Below are positions 11,148-20,209 of a DNA stretch of 64,000 bases, piece after piece (within the stretch, counting starts at the first letter, position 1; every line of letters starts with the position of its first letter). The position numbers were made by a program, and so were the translations under genes. The DNA comes from Marinicella algicola (GTDB lineage Bacteria > Pseudomonadota > Gammaproteobacteria > Xanthomonadales > Marinicellaceae), in contig NZ_JAQOMR010000001.1 of the NCBI RefSeq assembly GCF_028401385.1, positions 2,606,501-2,670,500 on the forward strand, read 5' to 3'. The notes under the pieces were generated by a model. The model saw nothing but the letters and a program-made list of their open reading frames with translations. It was not told the origin of the DNA and did no database searches.

Positions 11148-13869
11148 ATGCTGAAGCAGGAAATATGGCCACTGAAAAGAAAACTCTGGCTCATTCCCAG
11201 CGATCTCCTTGCTCTGGCTGTTGTCCTTCTCGTTGTTGGGTCGATCTACGTCGCCGAACGGCAATCCGATAAAAACTACACGCAGAACCTTCGCCTGAAG
11301 ACATCGGAACGCATGACGCTCTCCACCGCGCGGCTTGTGGCAGATCTGGAGGAAAATCTCAGATTGGTGGAGGGGCTGGGCCTGGCGATGTCGCTCGAAC
11401 CCGAAATCGAAACAGACCGCTTTGAGCGACTCGCCAGCAAATTGCTCGACGGCCATAACGCGATCGAAAGCATCGCTCTCGCGCGCGACCTGAAAATCGC
11501 AATGGCCTTTCCGCTTGAAGAGAATCGCACGGTGATCGGGCTTGATTACCGCGACCGCCCGGACCAGCTCGCCGCCATACGCAAGGCCCTTCTCTGGCAT
11601 GAACCGGTTGTCGATGGCCCGCTACCGCTGGTTCAGGGCGGACGGGGCCTTCTGGCCTACTACCCGCTTTACGACGGCGACGACAGCGCGTCCTGGGGGT
11701 GCTATCAGCCGTTGTTGGCCTTGACGGCCTGCTTTCGGACCACTCCATTTCAACAGGCCGTCCAGACCTGGCCCTCGCTCTTGCCAAAAATTCCGCTGAC
11801 GGTTCGTTTACAGATATGCTCTTCGGTTCGCCGGAGGTTTTGCGGCCGATCCGGTCACACAGCCAATCGATCTTGCAAACACACAATGGACCCTGGCTGC
11901 AGTGCCGAAAAGCGGCTGGAAAGAACCTTTCCAGACGGCATGGCCACGGCAGCTTCTGATCGGAACCATCGGACTTATCATCATCGCCGCAGTTCTGGGC
12001 ATCGCCCATCTGATGCGCGTCCGTCATCTTAATCTCACAACCGTGCGGCGCCTCTCCCGACGCATGCAGCTTGCCCTCGACGCATCAAAAATCGGCGTAT
12101 GGGAGATGGATGTGGCAACCGGCAACGCCATCTGGGACGCGCGGATGTATGCACTTTACGACAAATCGCCGGATTGCGGGCAAGGTGCGCTGCAAATCTG
12201 GTCAGAACGGCTCCACCCTGATGATCAGCAGAAGGAGAAGACAAGTCTGGAGATCACGCTTGCAGAGGAAAAGGATTTTCAAAGCACATTCCGGATCGTT
12301 CTCGAAGACGGCACGATCCGATATCTGCAGGCCTTCGGCGCCTTCTACAAGGATCGCAGAGGCCGCACTCACGTTATCGGCGTGAACCGTGACACGACCG
12401 AAGACGTACAACTTCAAGAGGACCTCAAACGAGCCAATATTGAAGCCCAGCGAAAAACAAGGCACTGGAGGATGCGCAGAAGGTCCTGCGCTACAACGCC
12501 CTTCATGATGCGTTGACGGGGCTTGCCAACCGTCGTTGCCTTGCCGAAACCTTCTCGGGCAACAGCGCCAATAGTGACATTCAACACACAGAACAGCCCC
12601 ACGCCGTGCTCCATGTCGACCTCGACCGGTTCAAGGAAATCAATGATACGCTCGGCCATGCTGCCGGCGACGCGATGCTGCGTCACAGCGCCAACATGTT
12701 GAAAAGCATTGCCGGGCCTCGCGACTTCCTGGCGCGGATGGGTGGCGACGAGTTTACCCTTGTCACGCACTGGGATGGCGATATCGATCGGCTGAAACGC
12801 ATGGCTGGGGAAATCATCTGTGCACTTGGAAAGCCGCTTCGCTATGGCGAACATCATATCCGCGTCAGCGCCAGCGTCGGCATAGCCTGGTTCGATGAGA
12901 ACACAGCCGGCCTGCGCGACGTACTGGTCAATGCCGGCATTGCGCTCTATGAGGCCAAGCGCATGGGCCGCAACCAGCTTGTGATCTTCGACGCCAAACT
13001 GAGAAACATCGCGATCACCAACAAGAAAGTGGCGGACGAGATTGCTGGCGGCCCTTGAGAACGACCAGTTCGAGGTGTTCTACCAGCCACAAATTTCCGC
13101 GCACACCATGGAGCTTTCAGGGGTCGAGGCGCTGGTGCGCTGGCACCACCCGACCCGCGGTCAACTGACACCGGGCCATTTCATAGGCACCGCCGAGACA
13201 ACCGGCTCGATCGCCCGGATTGACGCACTGGTGCTGCAAAAGGCCAGCAAACAGTTCAAAACCTGGGCGCAAAACGGGGTCAGCATTCCCCATCTGTCGG
13301 TCAACATTTCAGCCCAGAGGCTGATTGACGCTGCCCTTCTGGACGATATTTCCGAAAGTCAGCTGGAGCCCGGGCAGCTTTGCATCGAGCTGCTGGAATC
13401 GATCTCTTTCGATGAACGCGACACCAGCCTCGAGACGGCTGTCCGGGCGATCAAAACCCTCGGCGTGGATGTGGAGATCGATGATTTCGGCACCGGCTAT
13501 GCGTCAATTCTGAGCCTTCTTGCCTTGTCACCGAAGCGGCTCAAGATCGACCGACAACTGGTGTTTCCGATCACTACCGGCCAGCGCCAGCGGCGGCTGG
13601 TCGCCTCTATTGTCGAAATCGGCAAGGCGCTGGGTATCGAGGTGATCGCGGAAGGTGTCGAAACCGCCGATCATGTGCGCATTCTGCGCGACCTCGGCGT
13701 CAATGCGTTTCAGGGCTATTTCTTCGCGCCGCCGCTGAGCGCCGCCGCCCTGGCCGACTTTGCCCAAGAAAAAGCTGGCTTTCGAAAATACCGTGAGGCA
13801 CGTCAGCATTCATCTCTGCTGGGGGTCCTGTCAGGGACAAGGCCCTTCAAAAACAGCGTCTCGAGATAG
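11148..13869 (+). CDS. Membrane-bound CHASE-PAS-GGDEF-EAL cyclic-di-GMP signalling protein (four frame breaks)
   Basis: Predicted to make and/or degrade cyclic di-GMP in response to a periplasmic signal. Order: transmembrane helix (LLALAVVLLVVGSIYVA), periplasmic CHASE-type domain (GLDYRDRPDQLAAI, VDGPLPLVQGGRGLLAYYPLY), second helix (IGTIGLIIIAAVLGIAHL), PAS fold (LALDASKIGVWEMDVATG). Then come a GGDEF domain with intact RMGGDEF and DLDRFKEINDTLGH, and an EAL domain with intact EALVRWHHP, NISAQRL, DDFGTGYAS and EVIAEGVET. Both catalytic domains look active. Breaks at 11695-11699, 11838-11841 and 12453-12457 each need one added base; the one near 13041-13045 is a net one-base gain. About 900 residues repaired. 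It sits between two blocks of pyrimidine genes but has no obvious link to them. Confidence 0.85.
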
Positions 13870-14472
13870 CGGGCGGCATCTTCGAAGCGACCTTCCCCGA
13901 AAGCCCCTCGCCCAGCACGGCCTGCACCTGCGCATCGAAATCCGCGTAATGCTGTGTTGTGGCCCAGATCGAGAAGATCATGTGATATGGGTCGACCTTT
14001 CTGAGCTTGCCGGCCTCCTGCCATGCGCGAATCACTTTGGCCTTTTCGTCCACCAGATCCTTCAGCTCCCCTTCAGGAAAGCCTCGGTATTCGGCGCGCC
14101 CTGAAGCACCTCATTTGCGAAAAGCCGGCTTTCGCGCGGAAAATCCCGCGCCATTTCAAGCTTGCGACGAATATAGGAGCGGATCTCGCTTGCCGGGTCC
14201 TTTTCGACATCGAAAACCCGCAGCGGATCGAGCCAGATATCCATTACACGGGCGACAAGGGCCGTAAACACGGCCTCTTTCGAGCGAAAATAATAGAGCA
14301 CGTTGGGCTTGGACATGCCGGCCACATCGGCGATCTGATCGACGGTCGCCCCTCTGAACCCGTTCGAGGAAAACACGTCCAGAGCAGCCTCGAGGATAAG
14401 TTCTTCCTTGGCTTCCTGTATTCGTGTCCGCCTCTGCGTTCGTCCCGCCCGTGGTGTCATTTCCACTTCCAT
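13803..14472 (-). CDS. rutR: RutR-like TetR-family regulator of pyrimidine utilisation (two frame breaks)
   Basis: TetR-family repressor closely resembling E. coli RutR, which senses uracil and controls pyrimidine genes. The N-terminal HTH (AALDVFSSNGFRGATVDQIADVAGMSKPNVLYYFRSKEAVF, residues about 25-65) and the effector domain (DIWLDPLRVF, IRRKLEMARDFPRESRLF, DPYHMIFSIWATTQHYADF) line up with RutR along the whole length. The frame breaks at 14068-14071 and 13895-13898; one added G (minus sense) at each gives about 220 residues. ATG at 14472 with AGGGG just upstream is preferred over a TTG at 14505. Divergent from the beta-ureidopropionase gene. Its 3' end overlaps the signalling gene by 67 bp, probably because one of the two ends is misread. 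Confidence 0.88.
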
Positions 14473-14599
14473 CGCCCCTCGTTCCGCACAGCCATTTTTG
14501 CACAATTTCGAATCTCGCCTAAACTTTAGGCTATTTTTTTGGAAAATGATGGCTGATTTTGATTCTGATCACTTGAGCCTTGGCGCGGAAGTTGTAAAG

Positions 14600-14615
14600 T
14601 TTACCAACCGATCAA
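14600..14615 (+). promoter_or_regulatory. Candidate RutR operator between rutR and the amidohydrolase gene
   Basis: TTTACCAACCGATCAA matches 11 of 14 fixed positions of the RutR consensus TTGACCA-N2-TGGTCAA. It lies in the divergent rutR/hyuC control region and shares TTTACC-N4-GATNAA with the site upstream of preT. Binding is inferred. Confidence 0.45.
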
Positions 14616-14710
14616 AATCGTGACCGATCCAAACAAGAAAGGCAATGCCTGTTTTCCGGTGCCTTATCCGGCTGGCGGCATAGCCTCGGGAACAAAACGG
14701 GGAACAATCA

Positions 14711-15964
14711 ATGGGAGCCTTTGCAGGCGAGAATATGCGTATTAACGGCAACCGCCTTTGGGACGCGATCATGGAAATAGCCAGGATCGGCCCCGGGATC
14801 GCCGGCGGCAACAACCGCCAGACCCTGACCGACGAGGACGCGGAAGGCCGCGCCCTGTTTCAGAAGTGGTGCGATGACGCGGGACTGATCATGGGCGTCG
14901 ACAAGATGGGTTCGATGTTCATGACCCGGCCCGGCACCGATCCCGATGCCCTGCCGGTCTATGTCGGCAGCCATCTCGACACCCAGCCGACCGGCGGCAA
15001 ATATGACGGCGTGCTCGGTGTACTTTCCGCGCTTGAACTGGTGCGCACACTGAACGACCTCAACATCAAGACCAAACACCCGATCGTCGTGACCAACTGG
15101 TCGAATGAAGAGGGCGCGCGGTTTGCGCCCGCCATGCTGGCCTCCGGCGTTTTCGCCGGTATCCACACACTCGACTATGCCTATGGCCGTACCGATCCCG
15201 AGGGAAAATCCTATGGCGACGAGTTGAAGCGGATCGATTGGCTCGGCGAGGAAGAGGTCGGCGCCCGCAAGATGCACGCCTATTACGAATACCACATCGA
15301 ACAGGGCCCGATCCTGGAAGCCGAAAACAGGGAAATCGGCGTCGTCACCCATTGTCAGGGTCTGTGGTGGCTGGAATTCACGCTGACAGGCAAGGAAGCC
15401 CATACCGGTTCCACCCCGATGGCGATGCGGGTCAATGCCGGTCTCGCCATGGCTCGCATTCTGGAAATGGTGCAGAAGGTCACGATGGACGCCCAGCCAA
15501 ACGCTGTCGGCGGCGTCGGCCAGATGTTCTTCAAACCCAATTCCCGCAACGTGTTGCCGGGAACCGTCACCTTCACCGTCGACATCCGCACCGTTGATCA
15601 GGAAAAGCTCGATCATATGCGCGGGGCAATCGAAAAACAGGCTGCCGAAATCTGCGATGAACTGGGTGTCGGCTGTTCGGTCGAGCCTGTCGGCCATTTC
15701 GATCCGGTGACGTTCGACCCGGAACTGGTGAAAAATGTCCGCGAAGCTGCCGTTGAACTCGGCTATTCGCATATGGATATCGTTTCCGGCGCCGGCCATG
15801 ATGCCTGCTGGGCCGCCAAGGTGGCACCCGCAACCATGGTAATGTGCCCCTGCGTCGACGGGTTGTCGCACAACGAGGCGGAAGACATCTCCAAGGAATG
15901 GGCAACCGCCGGTGCTGATGTGCTGTTGCGGGCTGTGTTGAAGACGGCGGAGATTGTCGCTTGA
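14711..15964 (+). CDS. hyuC: N-carbamoyl-beta-alanine amidohydrolase (M20-family Zn-dependent hydrolase, beta-ureidopropionase type)
   Basis: Hydrolyses N-carbamoyl-beta-alanine (or N-carbamoyl-L-amino acids) to the amino acid, CO2 and ammonia, third step of reductive pyrimidine degradation. Intact at 417 residues. The dinuclear metal site of the M20/carbamoylase family is complete: GSHLDTQPTGGKYDGVLGV (His, Asp), WSNEEGARF (Glu-Glu), YEYHIEQGP (His) and a late GLSHNEAEDI (His). SGAGHDA is also conserved. RBS GGGGAA lies 6 bases upstream. Divergent from rutR and followed, after a 367-bp gap, by dihydropyrimidinase. In this setting beta-ureidopropionase is the best assignment over an L-carbamoylase for hydantoins. 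Confidence 0.9.
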   Translation: MGAFAGENMRINGNRLWDAIMEIARIGPGIAGGNNRQTLTDEDAEGRALFQKWCDDAGLIMGVDKMGSMFMTRPGTDPDALPVYVGSHLDTQPTGGKYDGVLGVLSALELVRTLNDLNIKTKHPIVVTNWSNEEGARFAPAMLASGVFAGIHTLDYAYGRTDPEGKSYGDELKRIDWLGEEEVGARKMHAYYEYHIEQGPILEAENREIGVVTHCQGLWWLEFTLTGKEAHTGSTPMAMRVNAGLAMARILEMVQKVTMDAQPNAVGGVGQMFFKPNSRNVLPGTVTFTVDIRTVDQEKLDHMRGAIEKQAAEICDELGVGCSVEPVGHFDPVTFDPELVKNVREAAVELGYSHMDIVSGAGHDACWAAKVAPATMVMCPCVDGLSHNEAEDISKEWATAGADVLLRAVLKTAEIVA

Positions 15965-16331
15965 CCAAAGGCTTGCTGCAGAAGAAATTCAAAGCAGCAC
16001 GGCAACACGCTTCTCAGACGATTGCTATCGTTTATAGGCGAACACTCAAGGCTTAAAGGGCGTCGATGAAAAGCACTCAAAAAGGCGCCAAACCGGCTCT
16101 GCGTTCACGCGGCTTCATCGGCGCGCGGCCCGCCTCGTCGGTCAGCGCCGATATCACGCCCAAGAAGGCAACCAGCCCGGTGAAAAGCCGCGGGGCCACC
16201 ACCCCGAATATCGGCTCCACACCTTCTGATATGTCCAGAAATACACATCCGCGGGGAAAATTCCGGCTGAAATAGACAACACGAAACGAGAAGCGGAAAA
16301 CCGCCCGTTTGAAACGTAAGGGAACAGCATA
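15965..16331. other. Intergenic region between amidohydrolase and dihydropyrimidinase
   Basis: 367 bases with no supported gene. On the minus strand a reading frame through 16077-16260 encodes a helix-like stretch (FGVVAPRLFTGLVAFLGVISALT) followed by a basic tail, but it has no start codon with a ribosome site and runs antisense into hydA. On the plus strand a 69-codon frame lacks coding character. The hydA promoter is probably here. Confidence 0.5.
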
Positions 16332-17786
16332 ATGAGTAAAGTTATCAAGGGCGGCACCATTGTCACCGCCGACCTGACCTACACATCCGATGTGAAGATC
16401 GAAGACGGCAGGATCATCGAGATCGGTCCCGATCTTTCCGGCGACGAGACCCTCGACGCAACAGGCTGTTTCGTCATGCCCGGCGGCATCGATCCGCACG
16501 TGCATCTGCAGATGCCGTTCATGGGCACCTATTCCTCCGACGATTTTGCCAGCGGCACGCGCGCCGCCGTTGCCGGCGGCACCACCATGGTTGTCGATTT
16601 CTGCCTGCCCGATCCGGGCCAGTCGCTGCTCGATGCGATCAAACGCTGGGACAACAAGTCGACCAGTGCAGCCTGCGACTATTCCTTCCACATGGCGATC
16701 ACCTGGTGGGACAAACAGGTGTTCGAGGAGATGGAAACCGTCGTCAAGGAAAAGGGCATCAACACCTTCAAGCACTTCATGGCCTACAAGGGTGCGCTGA
16801 TGGTGAACGACGACGAAATGTTCGCCTCGTTCCAACGCTGCGCAGAGCTTGGCGCCATGCCGCTGGTCCATGCCGAAAACGGCGATGTCGTCGCCAGCAT
16901 GCAGGCAAAGCTGATGGCAGAAGGCAACAACGGTCCGGAAGGCCACGCCTATTCGCGCCCGCCGGAAGTCGAAGGCGAGGCCACCAACCGCGCCATCATG
17001 ATTGCCGATATGGCCGGTGTGCCGCTCTATGTCGTCCATACCTCTTGCGAGCAGAGCCACGAGGCGATCCGCCGCGCCAAGCAAAAGGGCATGCGGGTTT
17101 ATGGCGAACCGCTGGTGCAGCATCTCATGCTTGATGAGAGCGAATATTTCGACAAGGACTGGGATCATTCGGCGCGCCGGGTGATGTCGCCGCCCTTCCG
17201 CAACAAGCAGCATCAGGATTCGCTGTGGGCGGGTCTGCAATCCGGCACGCTGTCCTGTGTGGCCACCGACCATTGCGCCTTTACCACCGAGCAGAAGCGT
17301 TTCGGCGTCAATGACTTCACCAAGATCCCCAACGGCACGGGCGGGCTCGAGGACCGGCTGCCGCTTTTGTGGACCTATGGCGTTTCGACCGGCCGACTGA
17401 CGATGAACGAATTCGTCGCCGTCACCTCCACAAACATTGCCAAGATCCTCAACATGTATCCGAGGAAGGGTGCCGTTCTGGTCGGCGCGGATGCAGACCT
17501 TGTCGTCTGGGACCCGGCGCTGGAAAAGACGATCACCGCCGACACCCAGGTTTCCGCCATCGACTACAACGTGTTTGAGGGCAAGCATGTTAAGGGCCTG
17601 CCGCGCTTCACCCTTTCGCGCGGCAAGGTCGTCGTCGAGGAGACGACGCTGAAGACCGAGGAAGGACACGGCAAATACGTCAAGCGCGAGCCTTACCCTG
17701 CCGTCAACAAGGCGCTTTCCACCTGGAAGGACCTCGTTGCCCCGCGCAAAATAGAGCGCGCCGGCATTCCGCCGTCGGGGGTCTGA
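16332..17786 (+). CDS. hydA: Dihydropyrimidinase (D-hydantoinase)
   Basis: Cyclic amidohydrolase opening dihydrouracil/dihydrothymine to N-carbamoyl-beta-alanine derivatives. Intact, 484 residues. Metal ligands of the amidohydrolase barrel are visible: GGIDPHVHLQMP (HxH), FKHFMAYKG (the Lys carbamylated to bridge the metals), LVHAENGD, VVHTSCEQSH and SCVATDHCAFT (final Asp). The C-terminal GRLTMNEFVAVTSTNIAKILNMYPRKGAVLVGADADLVVWDP is standard for the family. First gene of a tightly packed operon (LysE, NUDIX, ABC and others), and functionally paired with preTA and the upstream amidohydrolase. A second, more divergent paralogue lies at 45817-47233. Confidence 0.95.
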   Translation: MSKVIKGGTIVTADLTYTSDVKIEDGRIIEIGPDLSGDETLDATGCFVMPGGIDPHVHLQMPFMGTYSSDDFASGTRAAVAGGTTMVVDFCLPDPGQSLLDAIKRWDNKSTSAACDYSFHMAITWWDKQVFEEMETVVKEKGINTFKHFMAYKGALMVNDDEMFASFQRCAELGAMPLVHAENGDVVASMQAKLMAEGNNGPEGHAYSRPPEVEGEATNRAIMIADMAGVPLYVVHTSCEQSHEAIRRAKQKGMRVYGEPLVQHLMLDESEYFDKDWDHSARRVMSPPFRNKQHQDSLWAGLQSGTLSCVATDHCAFTTEQKRFGVNDFTKIPNGTGGLEDRLPLLWTYGVSTGRLTMNEFVAVTSTNIAKILNMYPRKGAVLVGADADLVVWDPALEKTITADTQVSAIDYNVFEGKHVKGLPRFTLSRGKVVVEETTLKTEEGHGKYVKREPYPAVNKALSTWKDLVAPRKIERAGIPPSGV

Positions 17787-17789
17787 GGC

Positions 17790-18446
17790 ATGGACTGGTC
17801 AAGCGTGGCGACGTTTGCCGCGACCGAGTTTCTGCTGTGCCTATCGCCGGGCCCAGCCGTGCTTCTTGTCGTGGGCCTCTCGATGCGGCAGGGCTTTTGG
17901 CGCTCGCAGGCGGCCGCGGCCGGCATTCTGGCCACCAACGCGCTCTATTTCGCGCTGTCGGCGGCCGGCGTCGCCTCGCTGATCCTGATGAGCGCGACGC
18001 TTTTCAACGTGGTGAAGATCGTCGGCGCGGTCTATCTCGTCTGGCTCGGCATCAAGATGATCGCGCCGCTCTTCTCCCGCCGCAAAGCTGACAGCAGTTC
18101 CGCGCTGGTAAGCGCCGCCAGCCTGCGGAGGGCAGAACCGGAAGCCCCGTTCAGGCTGTTTTTCCGGGGCTTCAGCGTGCAGGCGGCCAATCCTAAGAAC
18201 CTCGCCTTCTTCGTTGCCATCCTGCCGCAATTCGTCAACCCGGCTGGCGATGTGGCGCTGCAGATGGTCGTCTTCGGCGGTCTTTCCGTGGCGCTCGAAC
18301 TGCCGATCCTGATCATCTACGCCCTTGCCTTTTCCAGCCTTGCCCGGGTTGTGACGGAGCGCCTTGTCGCCTGGCTTGAAGGGTCGGCAGGCGGCATCCT
18401 GATCATGCTCGGCGCAGCGCTTGCGTTGCAGAAAGGACATGAGCCG
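17790..18446 (+). CDS. LysE/RhtB-family amino-acid exporter
   Basis: Inner-membrane exporter of about 217 residues and six helices, with the family N-terminus FAATEFLLCLSPGPAVLLVVG and the loop VQAANPKNLAFFVAILPQFV. As read, its frame runs without a stop into the NUDIX gene (a 361-codon fusion). Adding one A at 18432-18434 would end it at QKRT followed by a stop, exactly where a ribosome site (AAAGGA) and ATG of the next gene lie, so two separate overlapping genes are far more likely than a true fusion. Starts 3 bp after the hydA stop. An obvious candidate substrate is beta-alanine or 3-aminoisobutyrate made by the pathway, but this is inference. Confidence 0.82.
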
Positions 18447-18875
18447 ATGAATGACGACAACACCATCCGCATCGCCGCAGCACTGATCATCAACACCAGG
18501 GGCGAAATGCTCACCGTGCGCAAGCGCGGCACAACGGCCTTCATGCAGCCCGGCGGCAAGATCGATCCCGGTGAAACGCCAATCGAGGCGCTCATGCGTG
18601 AACTCGATGAAGAACTTGCATTGAAGCTTTCACCAGAAACCTTCCGGCCTGAAGGCGTCTATCGCGAACAGGCGGCCAATGAGCCCGGCATGATCGTCGA
18701 GGCCGAAGCGTTTTCGGCCTTTGCCGAGCCCGATGTCGCGCCACAGGCCGAAATCGCGGAATGCCGCTGGCTGCCGCTATTCGGTGACGTCAGCGTTAAG
18801 CGCGCCGCCTTGAGTGAAAACCACCTGTTTCCGATCGCCAGAAAGCGATTTTCAGAACTGGAGAGCGCAGAATGA
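18447..18875 (+). CDS. NUDIX hydrolase in the pyrimidine transport operon
   Basis: Small pyrophosphohydrolase domain, 142 residues from [16 protein letters not shown]. The Nudix box is present with its core residues: [22 protein letters not shown] at about residues 36-57, i.e. G-x5-E-x7-R-E-L-x-E-E-L. Substrates in the family range from (d)NTPs to nucleotide sugars; nothing visible here sets the specificity. Ribosome site AAAGGA 10 bases upstream; its stop overlaps the ATG of the ABC ATPase (ATGA). Its place in a pyrimidine operon suggests a role with nucleotides or a pyrimidine-derived cofactor, unproven. Confidence 0.8.
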   Translation: MNDDNTIRIAAALIINTRGEMLTVRKRGTTAFMQPGGKIDPGETPIEALMRELDEELALKLSPETFRPEGVYREQAANEPGMIVEAEAFSAFAEPDVAPQAEIAECRWLPLFGDVSVKRAALSENHLFPIARKRFSELESAE

Positions 18876-19663
18876 ACAATAAGGCGCCCCTTTCCGTCGT
18901 TTCGGCCAAGGATCTCTGTCTCACCTTCGAGACCAATGACGGCCCGGTCCACGCGCTCAAAGATGTTGATCTGGAGGTCAAGAAGGGCGATTTCGTCTCC
19001 TTCATCGGCCCGTCCGGCTGCGGCAAGACCACGTTTTTGCGCGTGATTGCCGACCTTGAGCAAAAACCGCCGGAGAAATCACCGTCAACGGCACCACACC
19101 GGAAAATGCCCGGCTCGACCGTGCCTATGGCTATGTGTTTCAGGCTGCCGGCCTTTATCCGTGGCGCACGATTGAAAAGAACATCGCCCTGCCGCTCGAG
19201 ATCATGGGTTATACCAAGGCCGACCAGAACCGGCGCGTCGACCGCGTACTGGAACTGGTGGACCTGGCGGGCTTTGGGAAGAAATTCCCGTGGCAGCTTT
19301 CCGGCGGCATGCAGCAGCGCGCCTCGATTGCCCGCGCACTGGCCTTCGATGCCGATCTTCTGCTGATGGACAGACCCTTCGGCGCACTCGACGAGATTGT
19401 CCGCGATCACCTGAACGAACAACTTCTCAAGCTCTGGGCGGCGACCAACAAGACCATCTGTTTCGTCACTCATTCCATCCCCGAAGCGGTTTATCTGTCC
19501 ACAAAGATCGTGGTGATGAGCCCACGCCCCGGCCGGGTTACAGACGTGATCGATCTCGACGCTACCAAAGGAACGCCCGCTCGACATTCGCGAAAGCCCC
19601 GAGTTTCTAAAGATCGCCCATCGCGTGCGCGAGGGGCTGAGGGCGGGGCATAGTTATGATTGA
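18872..19663 (+). CDS. ABC transporter ATP-binding protein (nitrate/taurine/HMP-pyrimidine type), two frame breaks
   Basis: ATPase of an importer related to TauB/SsuB/ThiZ. Walker [13 protein letters not shown] (about residue 46), Q-loop [13 protein letters not shown], signature [15 protein letters not shown] and a D-loop/H-loop ([16 protein letters not shown]) are in order. The Walker B reads LLLMDRPFG, with Arg where the catalytic Glu (DEP) is expected. The frame breaks at 19062-19066 (one A missing) and near 19561-19568 (one base missing); the repaired C-terminus is [21 protein letters not shown]..., ending at 19663. About 263 residues. Overlaps its neighbours on both sides, so translation is coupled with the NUDIX and GNAT genes. 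Confidence 0.85.
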
Positions 19664-20113
19664 GTGCCAACTCCGCCGTGCAAAAGTCGATGATATGACG
19701 GCCTGTGCCGCAATCCTCAACGACTGGATCGATGAAACGCCGTGGATGCCGCGTATTCATGATCATGCTGATGTCGAACGCCATTACCGCGAACATGTCT
19801 TCGAAAACTGTACCGTCACCATTGCAGCGGAAGAGGGTGAGGCAGTCGGTTTTTCAACCGTGTCGCACGGCTCTTTCATCTCCGCCCTTTATCTGACCGC
19901 GCAGGCACGCGGGCGAGGCATCGGGACAATGCTGGTCAACGATTGCAAAGCACAGAAGCCAACAGGGCTTTCGCTGTGGACCTTCGTTGCCAACCGACCA
20001 GCCCGCGATTTCTATGGCCGCGCCGGTTTTCCGAGATCAAACGCACAGACGGCGACAACGAGGAAAGCCTTCCCGACATTCTTCTGGGCTGGCAACCGGA
20101 GGCCGTCACATGA
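19656..20113 (+). CDS. GNAT-family N-acetyltransferase within the transport operon (one frame break)
   Basis: About 152 residues with the GNAT fold: the acetyl-CoA pyrophosphate loop is ARGRGIGTMLVN (R/Q-x-x-G-x-G/A) at about residues 87-98, followed by LWTFVANRPARDFYGRAGF, the usual beta5-alpha4 segment. One T missing at 20027-20030 breaks the last 30 codons; repaired, the end reads SEIKRTDGDNEESLPDILLGW and stops at 20113. It overlaps the ATPase stop by 8 bp and the next start codon by 4 bp. Acceptor substrate unknown; the overlap with transporter genes implies a role in handling the imported compound. Confidence 0.8.
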
Positions 20114-20209
20114 GTGAACCGCGCCGCCTCTCCCGTGACACAAATATCGCTGCCCGAAGGCCTGATCTGCCGCTGGCCGGTGCAGCGCGCCAAAACGGAG
20201 GCCACCGCC

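Noticed and set aside
13803..13869. Functional 3' overlap of the GGDEF-EAL gene and rutR.
   Set aside because: Both ends lie in error-prone sequence; the overlap may vanish after correction.
16077..16366. Possible small membrane protein on the minus strand (FGVVAPRLFTGLVAFLGVISALT followed by a basic tail) in the hyuC-hydA gap.
   Set aside because: No start codon with ribosome site; the frame runs antisense through hydA as a long GC-driven shadow. A single helix-like stretch is not enough.
14708..17669. Long minus-strand open frames (387 and 530 codons) opposite the carbamoylase and hydA genes.
   Set aside because: Antisense shadows of strongly conserved genes in GC-rich DNA; low-complexity His/Gly/Asp-rich translations without domains.
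16332..17786. HydA as part of the RpiR/hydantoin locus.
   Set aside because: It is linked to preTA, rutR and beta-ureidopropionase; the other paralogue at 45817 fits the RpiR locus.
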